DNA from: JBBEAM01 sp942491105
Lineage (GTDB): Bacteria > Pseudomonadota > Alphaproteobacteria > Kiloniellales > DSM-21159
NCBI GenBank assembly: GCA_942491105.1
Contig: CALNZX010000012.1
Location: forward strand, 449,647-513,646
Reading direction: 5' to 3'
DNA length: 64,000 nucleotides
In this document: positions 8,243-17,007 of the stretch, in pieces
Position numbering within the stretch: position 1 is the first letter of the stretch
Layout: the number at the start of each line of letters is the position of its first letter
Translations under genes and position numbers: made by a program
The notes under the pieces: model-generated
The model's database searches: none
Told to the model about the DNA's origin: nothing
The model's input: the letters and a program-made list of their open reading frames with translations, nothing else

Positions 8243-9796
8243 CTAGGCCGCCGACTGCCCGGCGAAGGGCGCGCGCATCTCCTCCTCGGGCAGCAGGATG
8301 TTGAAGTGCTTGCGCAGCTCGCGCTCCTGCTCGGCCGGGATGACCTGCGGCCAGTGCCCGGCCAGCACCTGCTTCGCCTTCTCCACCGCCACGGCGCGCA
8401 GATCGAGGCCGCCGGCCTCCTGCCAGTCGTCGCGCGAGCGCCGGTCGAGGATTTCCGGGTAGAGATACTCGCTGTTCATTATCCCCAGGGTGTGGGCGTG
8501 GCCCAGGTAGTGGCCGACCCCGCGGCAGACATCGTCGATCACCTCGATGGCCAGGGATTCCTCGCTGACCTCGATCCCCTTGACCATGCGCATCACCGCG
8601 CCGTTGAGATCGTTGTCGATCACGAACTGCTCGTAGGCGACGGTCAGCAGGGATTCCAGAAAACCCGCCGAGTGATGGATGTAGTTGGCCCCCGACAACG
8701 CGGCGGCCGTGGTAGTGAGGCCTTTCTCGAAACCGGCCTGGGCGTCGGGGACCTTGGAATCGGAGATGCCGCTGGAGTTGTAGATCGGAATATCCAGGTG
8801 CTGGGCGATCTGGGCGCAGGCGGCGTTGAGCAGCGCGAACTCCGCCGAACCGCCGGTGAAGGCGCCGCTGCGCAGATCGGCCTGGGCCGGCACGCAGCCG
8901 AGGATCACCGGATAGCCGGGCTTCCTCAAGTTGACGTAGACGATGCCGGAAAGCTGCTCGGCCATGATCTGCACCAGGGTGCCAGCCAGCGAGGCCGGCG
9001 AGGTCGCCCCGGCCTGGGGCGCCGAGGAGATCACCACCGGCATGTCGTGGTCGATGATGGCGTCGAGAATCTCAACGGTCTCCGTGGCGTAGCGCAGCGG
9101 ACTGACCGTCCAGCAGGCGGTGAAGGACATCACCGGCCGGGCGTCGAAGGCCTCCTTGCCGCCGGCCAGGATATCGCCCATACGGCGCAGCTCGGGCAGG
9201 CTTTCCGGCAGGTAGGCATTGGCCATGACGTGCTTGGGCGTCGCCGCGAGGCAGGCATAGAACTGATTGACGTCGATCTCCTCGTTGGCGAGATCGCGGG
9301 CGACCACGGGACGCATATAGAAGTGAACGTGGTCCAGGGTGTCGACCAAGCGGCCGATATGGAAGTTGTCGGAGAGGCGGGTCGGCCGCACCTTGCCGTC
9401 GAGATCGAGGATCTTGACCGCTTGGCCGCCGGTGCCGAGATAGACCCGCTTGCCGCCAAGCCGCAGGTCGTGCGTCTCACTGCCGCGCCCGGCGAGCAAC
9501 ACTTCCCTGGCCGCCGTCTGGCGCGCTTCGTCGATCAGCTTGGCCGGGATATAGACCCGGTTGCGCTCCGGCTCGATCCGGCAGCCGGCCTTGGCGAAGA
9601 CCTCGCGGCAGGGACTCTCGTGCACCTCGATGCCGGTGCGCTCCAGCACCTCGTAGGCGGCATCGAGGATGCGCTCGACTTGAGCCTGGCCCAAAGGACG
9701 GTACTGGCCGCCTTCCAAACCTCCCGGCGCGACGTCCCGGGCCGTGGGGGCATCGTTCCTCTGGGTTCGCATTTCGCGGCCGCGGCGCCTGGCCAT
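8243..9796 (-). CDS. MttB-family methyltransferase, non-pyrrolysine (517 aa)
   Basis: Third MttB-like gene in the window. Family features: RILDAAYEVLERTGIEVHE near residue 45, GTGGQAVKILDLDGKVRPT, a TACWTVSPLRYATE segment, ISSAPQAGATSPASLAGT, the SGISDSKVPDAQAGFEKG loop, and the HSAGFLESLLTVAYEQFVID region. No internal amber codon. It differs clearly from the 1155-2726 protein, so the two are not recent duplicates. It follows the dadA-like gene on the same strand after 115 bases and may be co-transcribed with it. Substrate unknown; methyl transfer from a methylated amine or betaine is the family expectation. Confidence 0.9.
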   Translation of the reverse strand: MARRRGREMRTQRNDAPTARDVAPGGLEGGQYRPLGQAQVERILDAAYEVLERTGIEVHESPCREVFAKAGCRIEPERNRVYIPAKLIDEARQTAAREVLLAGRGSETHDLRLGGKRVYLGTGGQAVKILDLDGKVRPTRLSDNFHIGRLVDTLDHVHFYMRPVVARDLANEEIDVNQFYACLAATPKHVMANAYLPESLPELRRMGDILAGGKEAFDARPVMSFTACWTVSPLRYATETVEILDAIIDHDMPVVISSAPQAGATSPASLAGTLVQIMAEQLSGIVYVNLRKPGYPVILGCVPAQADLRSGAFTGGSAEFALLNAACAQIAQHLDIPIYNSSGISDSKVPDAQAGFEKGLTTTAAALSGANYIHHSAGFLESLLTVAYEQFVIDNDLNGAVMRMVKGIEVSEESLAIEVIDDVCRGVGHYLGHAHTLGIMNSEYLYPEILDRRSRDDWQEAGGLDLRAVAVEKAKQVLAGHWPQVIPAEQERELRKHFNILLPEEEMRAPFAGQSAA

Positions 9797-9911
9797 CCGT
9801 CTCTCCTCGGTCTTGCAGCGTTAAACCTGCGCCGAGTCTTGCCGATTGGCCGGCCAACGTTTTCCTCAAACCGACCAGCGCTGTTCTCTGCGTCCCGAGG
9901 CTGCCGCTGCC

Positions 9912-11168
9912 CTACTGCATGGAACGGGTGACGGTCATCCCCTCCAGCGGAATCGCGGCTTGCTTGCCGGCGATCAAATCCGCGGTGATCCGCGCCGAGC
10001 CGTGGGACATGGTCCAGCCCATGTGGCCCTGGCCGCTGTTGACGTAGAGATTGCCATAGCGGGTCTGACCGAAGATCGGTGTGCCCTCGGGCGTCATCGG
10101 CCGCAGCCCCGCCCAGTGCTCGGCCCGTTCGTAGTCGGCGCCATCGGCATAGAGCTCCTTGGTAACGGCGAGCATGTGATCGAAGTCGGCGGGCTTGTGG
10201 CTGGTGTCGTAACCGGCGAACTCCGCCGTCGCGGTCACCCGGATGCGATCGCCCAGCGGCGCGATGGCGACCAGGTTTTCCTCGTCGACGGCGCCCAGGC
10301 TCGGCGCGCCCCGGTGGTTGCCGATGGGAATCGTCATGGAATAGCCCTTAACCGGGTAGATCGGCAGTTGGATACCGAGCGGCCGGGCCAGGATGGGGCT
10401 GTGGTTGCCCAGACTGAGGACATAGGCATCGGCCTGAACCTCGCCTCGATCGGTCTTAACCCCGGACAGCCGGCCGTTCTCGGCACGCAGCTTTTCGACC
10501 TGGGTGTTGAAGCGGAACTCCACGCCCTGGGCGGCGCAGTGCTGCGCCAGCGCCGTGGTGAACTTATGGCAATCGCCGGTCTCGTCGCTGGGGCAGTAGA
10601 TGCCGCCGGCGATCTTGCCTCCGGCCCCGGCCAGCGCGGGCTCGCGAGTCAAGAGCGCGTCGCGGTCCAGAACTTCCAGTTCCTGCCCGTCGTCGGCGAG
10701 AATCTGCATATGGGCGACCCCGGCGGCCAGGGTTTCTTCGCTGCGGTAGAAATACAGCAGGCCCTTGGCGATCCGGTCGTAATCGAGGGTCACCTCCTCC
10801 AGGGTCTCGTGCAGCACCGCTTGCGAATAGACGCAGAGGGCATGCTTGCGCAGGGTGTTGCGCCTGGCCCGCTCCGCCGTGCATTGCCGCAGGAATTTCC
10901 AGGACCAGGACCACAGCCGGGGATCGGCGGAGGGCCGGAAACGCAGCGCCTGATCGCGCATCACCAGGGATTTCAGCAGGATCATCGGCGCCTTGGGCGA
11001 GGACCAGGCGAAGGCGTGGCCCGGCGCGACCATCCCGGCGTTGCCCCAGGAGGTTTCCAGCGCGGCCCCCGCGCCCTTTTCGATCACCACGACCTCATGG
11101 CCGTCCTTCATCAACTGATAGGCCGTGGTTACCCCGACCACGCCACCGCCCAGAATCGCGACCCGCAT
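9912..11168 (-). CDS. dadA: D-amino-acid dehydrogenase small-subunit-like FAD oxidoreductase
   Basis: A 418-residue DadA-type flavoprotein of the DAO superfamily. It starts with the Rossmann motif VAILGGGVVGVTTAYQL and the acidic VVVIEKG end of the second strand, and contains ETSWGNAGMVAPGHAF, the typical DadA substrate-side loop, and a C-terminal YVNSGQGHMGWTMSHGSARI. It should oxidise D-amino acids, or related secondary or N-methyl amines, to oxo acids, passing electrons to the respiratory chain. It lies upstream of an MttB gene on the same strand, so an N-methylated amino acid substrate is possible (inference). The DadA assignment is good; the true substrate is open. Confidence 0.85.
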   Translation of the reverse strand: MRVAILGGGVVGVTTAYQLMKDGHEVVVIEKGAGAALETSWGNAGMVAPGHAFAWSSPKAPMILLKSLVMRDQALRFRPSADPRLWSWSWKFLRQCTAERARRNTLRKHALCVYSQAVLHETLEEVTLDYDRIAKGLLYFYRSEETLAAGVAHMQILADDGQELEVLDRDALLTREPALAGAGGKIAGGIYCPSDETGDCHKFTTALAQHCAAQGVEFRFNTQVEKLRAENGRLSGVKTDRGEVQADAYVLSLGNHSPILARPLGIQLPIYPVKGYSMTIPIGNHRGAPSLGAVDEENLVAIAPLGDRIRVTATAEFAGYDTSHKPADFDHMLAVTKELYADGADYERAEHWAGLRPMTPEGTPIFGQTRYGNLYVNSGQGHMGWTMSHGSARITADLIAGKQAAIPLEGMTVTRSMQ

Positions 11169-11299
11169 TGCCTCTTACCTCCGCGCCATTCGACGAACCG
11201 CGGTCAGGATAGCGCCTCGCCCGGACTTTGCCATTGCGCAAGCGCCGTAAGCCGCCGGAAAAGCGGGAGAAAGCGCGCCAAAGCCACTGGGGAAAGTCA

Positions 11300-11327
11300 T
11301 TGACTTGGCGCTTTGCCTGCGTATATT
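11300..11327 (+). promoter_or_regulatory. Probable sigma-70 promoter of rplU-rpmA
   Basis: TTGACT (11300-11305) and TATATT (11322-11327) are separated by 16 bases, 137 bases upstream of rplU. This is the best promoter-like match in the 296-base gap between dadA and rplU, which otherwise holds no gene I can support. Confidence 0.55.
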
Positions 11328-11464
11328 TCCGCCTCCCCGTGAAGCAGCGTCTTTGCGGGGCCTGTTTGAACGCGCTGTCCGAGGTTCCGATCCCCTTGAG
11401 GGATCCCCGAAAGCCCGGTTTTCCGGCACCGTAGGGCGCGGCAAAGAAGAAAGAGAGACGTGAC

Positions 11465-12010
11465 ATGTTCGCGATCGTGAAGACTGGCGGCAAGCAATAT
11501 AGGGTCGCCGAGAACGACGTTATCGTCGTGGAGCGCCTGGGCGGCGAAGCGGGCGACAGTGTCGCCTTCGAAGACGTTCTGATGGTTGGCGACGGCGACA
11601 AGCTCGAGACTGGATCGCCCTTGGTTTCCGGCGCCACCGTGGCCGGCGAGATCCTGGAGCAGGCGCGCGGCGACAAGATCCTGATCTTCAAGAAAAAGCG
11701 CCGCAAGAATTACCGCCGCACCCGCGGCCATCGTCAGGACCTCTCCGTGGTGCGGATCACCGAGATTCTGACTGGCGGCAAGAAGCCGACGGGCAAGAAG
11801 GCGGCCAAGAAGGCCAAGACCGAGGACAAGCCCGCAGAGGCGAAGACCGAGGCGAAGACCGAGGCGAAGACCGAAACCAAGGCCGCGCCGAAGAAGACCG
11901 AGGCCAAGAAGGCCCCGGCGAAGAAGGCGGAAGCCAAATCCGATGGCGCCAAGAAGGCGCCGGCCAAGAAAACGGCAGCCAAGAAGGCTGACGACGGCAA
12001 GAAGGAGTAG
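11465..12010 (+). CDS. rplU: 50S ribosomal protein L21 with Lys/Ala-rich tail
   Basis: The first ~103 residues are standard L21: MFAIVKTGGKQYRVAENDV at the start and FKKKRRKNYRRTRGHRQD in the rRNA-binding region. The rest, about 78 residues, is a low-complexity Lys/Ala/Glu tail with EAKT repeats and several AKK motifs, taking the protein to 181 aa against roughly 103 in E. coli. Such tails occur in some alphaproteobacterial L21 proteins. The rpmA start follows 6 bases after the stop, the usual pairing. Confidence 0.97.
   Translation: MFAIVKTGGKQYRVAENDVIVVERLGGEAGDSVAFEDVLMVGDGDKLETGSPLVSGATVAGEILEQARGDKILIFKKKRRKNYRRTRGHRQDLSVVRITEILTGGKKPTGKKAAKKAKTEDKPAEAKTEAKTEAKTETKAAPKKTEAKKAPAKKAEAKSDGAKKAPAKKTAAKKADDGKKE
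11837..11872 (+). repeat. 12-base tandem repeat inside rplU, 3 copies
   Basis: Three perfect copies of GAGGCGAAGACC at 11837, 11849 and 11861, each encoding Glu-Ala-Lys-Thr in the L21 tail. A slippage-prone repeat that could vary in copy number between strains. Confidence 0.9.
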
Positions 12011-12016
12011 CACGCG

Positions 12017-12274
12017 ATGGCACATAAGAAAGCAGGCGGTAGCTCACGTAACGGCCGCGATACCGCGGGCCGGCGGCTCGGCGTCAAGAAGTTCGGCGGC
12101 GAGAGCGTGATCCCCGGCAACATCATCATTCGCCAGCGCGGCACCAAGTGGCACCCCGGCGAGAACGTCGGCCTGGGCAAGGATCATACGATCTTCGCGC
12201 TGATCGAGGGCAAGGTCAGCTACTGCAAGAAGAGCGGTGGCAAGACTTTCGTGTCGGTTGACCCGTCCGCCTAA
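12017..12274 (+). CDS. rpmA: 50S ribosomal protein L27
   Basis: An 85-residue L27 beginning MAHKKAGGSSRNGRDT, the conserved N-terminal arm that reaches the peptidyl-transferase centre, followed by RLGVKKFGGE and GNIIIRQRGTKWHPG. Length and sequence are typical. It is co-transcribed with rplU and followed 29 bases later by a strong terminator. Confidence 0.98.
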   Translation: MAHKKAGGSSRNGRDTAGRRLGVKKFGGESVIPGNIIIRQRGTKWHPGENVGLGKDHTIFALIEGKVSYCKKSGGKTFVSVDPSA

Positions 12275-12302
12275 GGCGGGCCCCAACGCCTGGATTGAGT
12301 TG

Positions 12303-12340
12303 CGGGGGAACAGCAGAAGCTGTTCCCCCGTTTTCTTTTT
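12303..12340 (+). terminator. Rho-independent terminator after rplU-rpmA
   Basis: A perfect 11-base-pair stem, CGGGGGAACAG (12303-12313) with CTGTTCCCCCG (12320-12330), a 6-base loop, then TTTTCTTTTT. It separates the ribosomal protein genes from obgE, whose start lies 16 bases further on. Confidence 0.92.
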
Positions 12341-12355
12341 GGCGGGACGCAAAGC

Positions 12356-13393
12356 ATGAAGTTTCTCGACGAGGCCAAGATCTATCTCAAGAGCGCCGAC
12401 GGCGGTAATGGCTGCCTGTCCTTCCGGCGTGAGAAGTACGTCGAGTTCGGCGGCCCCAATGGCGGCGACGGCGGCAAGGGCGGCGACGTGGTGTTCGAGG
12501 CCGTGGACGGCCTCAACACCCTGATCGATTTCCGCTACAAGCAGCACTTCAAGTCGGAACGCGGCCATTCCGGCATGGGCAGCGATCGCAACGGGCGCGC
12601 CGGCAAGGACCTGGTGATCAAGGTACCCGCCGGCACCCAGATCCTGTCAGAGGACAAGCAGCAGGTGCTCGCCGACCTGACCGAGGTCGGTCAGCGCGTG
12701 GTCATGCTGAAAGGCGGCGACGGCGGCTACGGCAACGCGCATTTCAAAACCTCCACCAACCGCGCGCCGCGCCGCACCGACCCCGGCTGGCCGGGCGAGG
12801 AGGCCTGGGTCTGGCTGCGGCTCAAGCTGATCGCCGATGCCGGGCTGGTCGGACTGCCCAACGCGGGGAAATCGACCTTCCTGGCCGCGGTTTCCCGCGC
12901 CAAGCCGAAGATCGCCGACTACCCCTTCACCACGCTGCATCCCAACCTCGGGGTGGTCGAGGCCCACGGCAAGGAGTTCGTGATCGCCGACATCCCCGGT
13001 TTGATCGAGGGTGCCTCCCAAGGCGCCGGGCTCGGCGACCGCTTCCTGGGACATGTCGAGCGCTGCCGCGTTCTGCTGCATCTGGTCGACAGCACCGCCG
13101 ACGACCCGGCGGGCGCCTATCGCACCGTGCGCGCCGAGCTGGAGGCCTACGGCGGCGGCTTGGCCAAGAAACCCGAGGTCGTCGCCCTGTCGAAGATCGA
13201 CGCCCTGGATGAGGAGCTGCGCGAGGCCCAGGCCACGGAGTTCGCCGCGGAAACCGGAATCCAGCCGCTGCTGGTCTCCGGCATCAGCGGTGAAAACCTG
13301 ACCGAAATGCTCGCCACCTTGCTCGGGCACATCGAGGCCGCGAAGCAGGAGGAGGAGGACGCCGCGCGCGAACCCGAGGTCTGGCAGCCATGA
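12356..13393 (+). CDS. obgE: GTPase Obg/CgtA
   Basis: A 345-residue Obg GTPase. The glycine-rich Obg fold covers about residues 1-158 (GGNGCLSFRREKYVEFGGPN, GGDGGKGGDVVFEA). The G domain follows, with P-loop GLPNAGKST, the DIPGLIEGA G3 motif and SKID as G4. It binds the 50S subunit and links GTP state to ribosome assembly and stress control. The rpmA-obgE-proB order is common in Proteobacteria. Its TGA overlaps the proB ATG (ATGA), implying translational coupling. Confidence 0.97.
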   Translation: MKFLDEAKIYLKSADGGNGCLSFRREKYVEFGGPNGGDGGKGGDVVFEAVDGLNTLIDFRYKQHFKSERGHSGMGSDRNGRAGKDLVIKVPAGTQILSEDKQQVLADLTEVGQRVVMLKGGDGGYGNAHFKTSTNRAPRRTDPGWPGEEAWVWLRLKLIADAGLVGLPNAGKSTFLAAVSRAKPKIADYPFTTLHPNLGVVEAHGKEFVIADIPGLIEGASQGAGLGDRFLGHVERCRVLLHLVDSTADDPAGAYRTVRAELEAYGGGLAKKPEVVALSKIDALDEELREAQATEFAAETGIQPLLVSGISGENLTEMLATLLGHIEAAKQEEEDAAREPEVWQP

Positions 13394-14508
13394 CCTCGCG
13401 GCTGTTCGGCGGCGCGCGCCGGATCGTCGTCAAGATCGGCTCGGCCCTGCTGGTCGACCAGACGAACGGCGCGATCCGCAGTTCCTGGCTGCAAACCCTG
13501 GCCGCCGACATCGCCGCGCTGCGCGCGGACGGGCTTGAGGTTCTGGTCGTGTCATCCGGCGCCATCGCGGTCGGGCGCACCCATTTGAAGCTGCCCCGGC
13601 GCAAGCTGCGGCTGGAGGAAAGCCAGGCCGCCGCCGCCACCGGGCAGATCCGCCTTGCCCATGCCTATCAGGAGGCGCTGGCGGCCCACGGCATCACCGT
13701 CGCGCAGATCCTGCTGACCCTCGGCGACACCGAGGAGCGGCGGCGCCATCTCAACGCCCGCTCCACCCTGTCCACCCTGCTCAAGCTCGGCGCCGTGCCG
13801 GTGATCAACGAGAACGACACCGTGGCGACCAGCGAGATCCGCTACGGCGACAACGACCGCCTGGCCGCCCGGGTGGCGGCGATGATCAACGCCGACGCGC
13901 TGGTCCTGCTGTCCGACATCGACGGCCTCTACGACGCCGATCCCAACACCAAGCCCGACGCCAGGCTGATCCCGGAGGTCCGGGAGATCACCGCGGAGAT
14001 CGAGGCCATGGCCGGCGAGGCCCGGCCCGGCTACTCCTCCGGCGGCATGGTCACCAAGATCGCCGCGGCCAAGGTCGCGCTCGCCGGCGGCTGCCGCATG
14101 GCGATCGCCGACGGCCGGGTGAAGCATCCCTTGAAACTGATCGCCGAGGGGGGCCGCTGCACCTGGTTCCTGCCCGAGGTCGAGCCCCGCACGGCGCGCA
14201 AGCGCTGGATCGCCGGAGCGCTGAAACCGGCTGGCAGCGTCACCCTCGACGCCGGCGCGGTGAAGGCGCTGAAAAGCGGCAAATCGCTGCTGCCCGCCGG
14301 CGTGACCGCCGTTGCCGGCGCGTTCCAGCGCGGCGACGCGGTGACGGTTCACGACCCGCAAGGCGCCGAGATCGCGCGCGGACTGATCGCCTACGACAGC
14401 GCCGCGGCCGGGCAAATTATCGGCCACAAGTCCAAGGACATCGAAGCGCGGCTCGGCTATCGCGGCCGCGAAGAGCTGATCCACCGCGACGATCTGGTGC
14501 TGAGCTGA
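13390..14508 (+). CDS. proB: Glutamate 5-kinase
   Basis: A 372-residue kinase catalysing the first step of proline synthesis, phosphorylation of glutamate. The amino-acid-kinase domain starts RRIVVKIGSALLVD and contains INENDTVATSEI and the SDIDGLYDADP loop. A C-terminal PUA domain follows from about residue 280, as in E. coli ProB. It overlaps obgE by four bases and is followed 67 bases later by proA, which uses its product. Confidence 0.97.
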   Translation: MTSRLFGGARRIVVKIGSALLVDQTNGAIRSSWLQTLAADIAALRADGLEVLVVSSGAIAVGRTHLKLPRRKLRLEESQAAAATGQIRLAHAYQEALAAHGITVAQILLTLGDTEERRRHLNARSTLSTLLKLGAVPVINENDTVATSEIRYGDNDRLAARVAAMINADALVLLSDIDGLYDADPNTKPDARLIPEVREITAEIEAMAGEARPGYSSGGMVTKIAAAKVALAGGCRMAIADGRVKHPLKLIAEGGRCTWFLPEVEPRTARKRWIAGALKPAGSVTLDAGAVKALKSGKSLLPAGVTAVAGAFQRGDAVTVHDPQGAEIARGLIAYDSAAAGQIIGHKSKDIEARLGYRGREELIHRDDLVLS

Positions 14509-14575
14509 CCCAGTCGGGGGTCTAGGCGCGAAGACACAGCGGCGCTATCGTGCGGACGCTGGAAGGAGAAGGAAG

Positions 14576-15859
14576 ATGGCGGCAGTCGAAGAGATGAAAC
14601 GGAACGACCTGGAAGCGCAGATGCAGGCGCTGGGCCGGACCGCGCGCGCGGCTTCCGAGAAGCTCGCCCTGGCCCCGGCCGAAGCCAAGTCCAAGGCCCT
14701 GCGCGCCGCCGCCGCCGCGCTCCGCAACAACGCCGAAACCATCAAGGCGGCCAACGCCGAGGATATGGCGGCCGGGCGCGAAAAGGGCCTGACGGCGGCG
14801 CTGCTCGACCGCCTGGAGCTGAACGACGCACGCATCGAGTCCATGGCCGCCGGTCTGGAAGCCATCGCCGACTTCCCCGATCCCGTCGGCCGTACCCTGG
14901 CCGAGTGGGAGCGCCCCAATGGCCTCAGGATCGCCCGTGTGTCCGTGCCCCTGGGGGTGATCGGCATCATCTACGAGTCGCGGCCCAACGTCACCGCCGA
15001 CGCCGGCGGGCTCTGTCTGAAGGCGGGCAACGCAGCGATTCTGCGCGGCGGCTCGGAGTCCGCGCGCTCCTCCGGGGCGATCCTCGACTGCCTGAAGGCG
15101 GGGCTGAAGGAAGCCGGGCTGCCCGAGGCGGCGGTGCAGTGCCTGCCGACCACCGATCGCGCGGCGGTCGGCCTGCTGCTGCGCATGAACGAGTTCGTGG
15201 ATGTCATCATCCCGCGCGGCGGCCGCGGCCTGATCGAGCGGGTCTTCGCGGAGTCCAAGATTCCCGTGATGGCCCATCTCGACGGCCTCTGCCACAGCTA
15301 CATTCACGCCGCCGCCGACCCGGAGAAGGCGCGCGCCATCGCGCTCAACGCCAAGATGCGCCGGGTCTCGGTCTGCGGCGCCACGGAAACCCTGCTGATC
15401 GACCAAGCCGCGCTTACGCAGCTGCTGCCCCCAATCCTCGACGATCTGATCGCCGCCGGCTGCGAAGTACGTGGCGACGAAGCCGTGCAGGCCCTCGACA
15501 CGCGCGTGCGGCCCGCCGCGCCCCAGGATTGGGATACCGAGTACCTCGAGCCGATCCTCTCGGTGAAGGCCGTGGACGGCATCGAAGGCGCGCTGGCGCA
15601 TATCGCCGCCCATGGCTCCCACCACACCGAGGCCATCGTCACCGAGGACCCGGCCGCCGCCGAGCGCTTCCTCAACGAAGTCGACGCGGCCATCGTCATG
15701 CACAACGCCTCGACCCAGTTCGCCGACGGCGGCGAGTTCGGCATGGGCGCCGAGATCGGCATCTCCACCGGCAAGCTGCACGCGCGCGGGCCGGTCGGCG
15801 CGGAACAGCTCACCTCCATGAAGTATGTAGTCCGCGGGAATGGCCAGACGCGGCCCTGA
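14576..15859 (+). CDS. proA: Gamma-glutamyl phosphate reductase
   Basis: A 427-residue aldehyde-dehydrogenase-fold enzyme that reduces glutamyl 5-phosphate to the semialdehyde with NADPH. Family marks are IGIIYESRPNVTADA, LRGGSESARSS, the catalytic Cys267 in VSVCGATETLL, and EFGMGAEIGISTGKLHARGP near the end. An AAGGAGAAGGAAG ribosome site lies just before the ATG. The last 20 bases overlap nadD. Confidence 0.97.
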   Translation: MAAVEEMKRNDLEAQMQALGRTARAASEKLALAPAEAKSKALRAAAAALRNNAETIKAANAEDMAAGREKGLTAALLDRLELNDARIESMAAGLEAIADFPDPVGRTLAEWERPNGLRIARVSVPLGVIGIIYESRPNVTADAGGLCLKAGNAAILRGGSESARSSGAILDCLKAGLKEAGLPEAAVQCLPTTDRAAVGLLLRMNEFVDVIIPRGGRGLIERVFAESKIPVMAHLDGLCHSYIHAAADPEKARAIALNAKMRRVSVCGATETLLIDQAALTQLLPPILDDLIAAGCEVRGDEAVQALDTRVRPAAPQDWDTEYLEPILSVKAVDGIEGALAHIAAHGSHHTEAIVTEDPAAAERFLNEVDAAIVMHNASTQFADGGEFGMGAEIGISTGKLHARGPVGAEQLTSMKYVVRGNGQTRP

Positions 15860-16526
15860 ACCGCAGGCCCCAGCCATAGCGACTCCGGCGCGACTGGCCC
15901 GTGCGCTGGGCGGACGGCTGCCCGCGCCGGGCCGCAGCATCGGGCTGCTCGGCGGGTCCTTCAATCCGGCCCATGACGGGCACAGGCATATCTCCCTGGA
16001 AGCCTTGAAACACCTCGGCCTCGACGAGGTCTGGTGGCTGGTCTCCCCACAGAATCCGCTCAAACCCCAGGCGGGCATGGCGCCCCTCGATGAGCGGCTG
16101 CGCGCGGCCGAGACGGCGGCGAACCACCGGCACATCCGCGCCACCGACATCGAGCGGCTGTTGGGCACGGTCTACACGGCACAGACCCTGCGCCACCTGA
16201 CCGCGCTTTTCCCGCGGGTGCGCTTCGTTTGGATCATGGGCGCCGATAATCTGGCGCAGATCGACCGCTGGGCGGATTGGCAGGAAATCTTTCATCTCGC
16301 TCCCGTTGCGGTTTTCGACCGTCCAACCTATTCTCTAAGGGCATTGGCTGCGAAAGCGGCCCGGCGGTTTTCCCGCCAGCGTTTGAGCGGGCTGGAAACC
16401 TTCGGCTTGGCGGCAAGGAAGCCGCCGGCTTGGGCGTTTCTGCATATCCGCCTCAACCCGCTTTCCGCCACCGCGTTGCGGAGCCAATCGGGCCGCGGCA
16501 AGCAAACTTTGGAGACCAAGAGGTAA
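15840..16526 (+). CDS. nadD: Nicotinate-nucleotide adenylyltransferase
   Basis: A 228-residue NadD. The nucleotidyltransferase signature is GLLGGSFNPAHDGHRHIS, with the HxGH-type motif HDGH, followed by WWLVSPQNPLK and VWIMGADNLAQIDRW. It makes nicotinate adenine dinucleotide in NAD synthesis. The start lies inside the end of proA (20-base overlap), which indicates coupling. nadD followed by rsfS and rlmH is a conserved order. Confidence 0.95.
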   Translation: MARRGPEPQAPAIATPARLARALGGRLPAPGRSIGLLGGSFNPAHDGHRHISLEALKHLGLDEVWWLVSPQNPLKPQAGMAPLDERLRAAETAANHRHIRATDIERLLGTVYTAQTLRHLTALFPRVRFVWIMGADNLAQIDRWADWQEIFHLAPVAVFDRPTYSLRALAAKAARRFSRQRLSGLETFGLAARKPPAWAFLHIRLNPLSATALRSQSGRGKQTLETKR

Positions 16527-16531
16527 GTGCC

Positions 16532-16945
16532 ATAGCGAAAAAGACCTCCGCGCAGAACGCCCGGGACCTGGACTCGGGTCGTGCGCACAGCGATCGGCTT
16601 CTCGAGCTGGTCAAGACCTCCCTGGATGACGACAAGGCCATCGAAACCGTCGTCATCGACCTCGCCGGCAAAACCTCCTTCGCAGACTACATGGTGATCG
16701 CCAGCGGCCGTTCGAGCCGCCAGGTGGCCGCCATGGCGGTGCATCTGCAGGAGAAGCTGAAAAGCGAAGGTTACAAAAACCTGGCCGTGGAAGGCTTGCA
16801 GCAAGGCGACTGGGTCCTGCTCGACGCCGGCGATGTCATCGTGCATGTCTTCCGGCCCGAGGTGCGGGAGTTCTATAACCTGGAAAAGATGTGGGACATC
16901 CCGACATCGCAGGAGCAAGAGGACTCCAGCGCCGCGCAAGCGTGA
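16532..16945 (+). CDS. rsfS: Ribosome silencing factor RsfS, probable ATA start
   Basis: Product of about 137 residues containing the Iojap/RsfS core: DKAIETVVIDLAGKTSFADY, MVIASGRSSRQVAAMA, GDWVLLDAGDVIVHVF and YNLEKMWD. RsfS binds L14 and blocks subunit joining in starvation. No ATG, GTG or TTG exists in frame between the nadD stop and the conserved core. The ATA at 16532, nine bases after an AAGAGG ribosome site and five bases after the nadD stop, is the best start; a CTG further in is an alternative. An in-frame ATG at 16277 would put the start inside nadD and add 85 non-family residues. Confidence 0.85.
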   Translation: MAKKTSAQNARDLDSGRAHSDRLLELVKTSLDDDKAIETVVIDLAGKTSFADYMVIASGRSSRQVAAMAVHLQEKLKSEGYKNLAVEGLQQGDWVLLDAGDVIVHVFRPEVREFYNLEKMWDIPTSQEQEDSSAAQA

Positions 16946-17007
16946 GCGGCGCCGTCTGAACGCGCCGCCGGTAAGCGGCGCCTGCGCCAACCGAGGAGGG
17001 CAAGCTT

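Noticed and set aside
1155..9796. Pyrrolysine use in the MttB genes
   Set aside because: The two complete MttB-like genes have no in-frame amber codon, and no pylTSBCD genes are visible.
8306..9931. A 541-codon plus-strand open frame opposite MttB-3
   Set aside because: Mirror of a well-supported gene, with no domain of its own.
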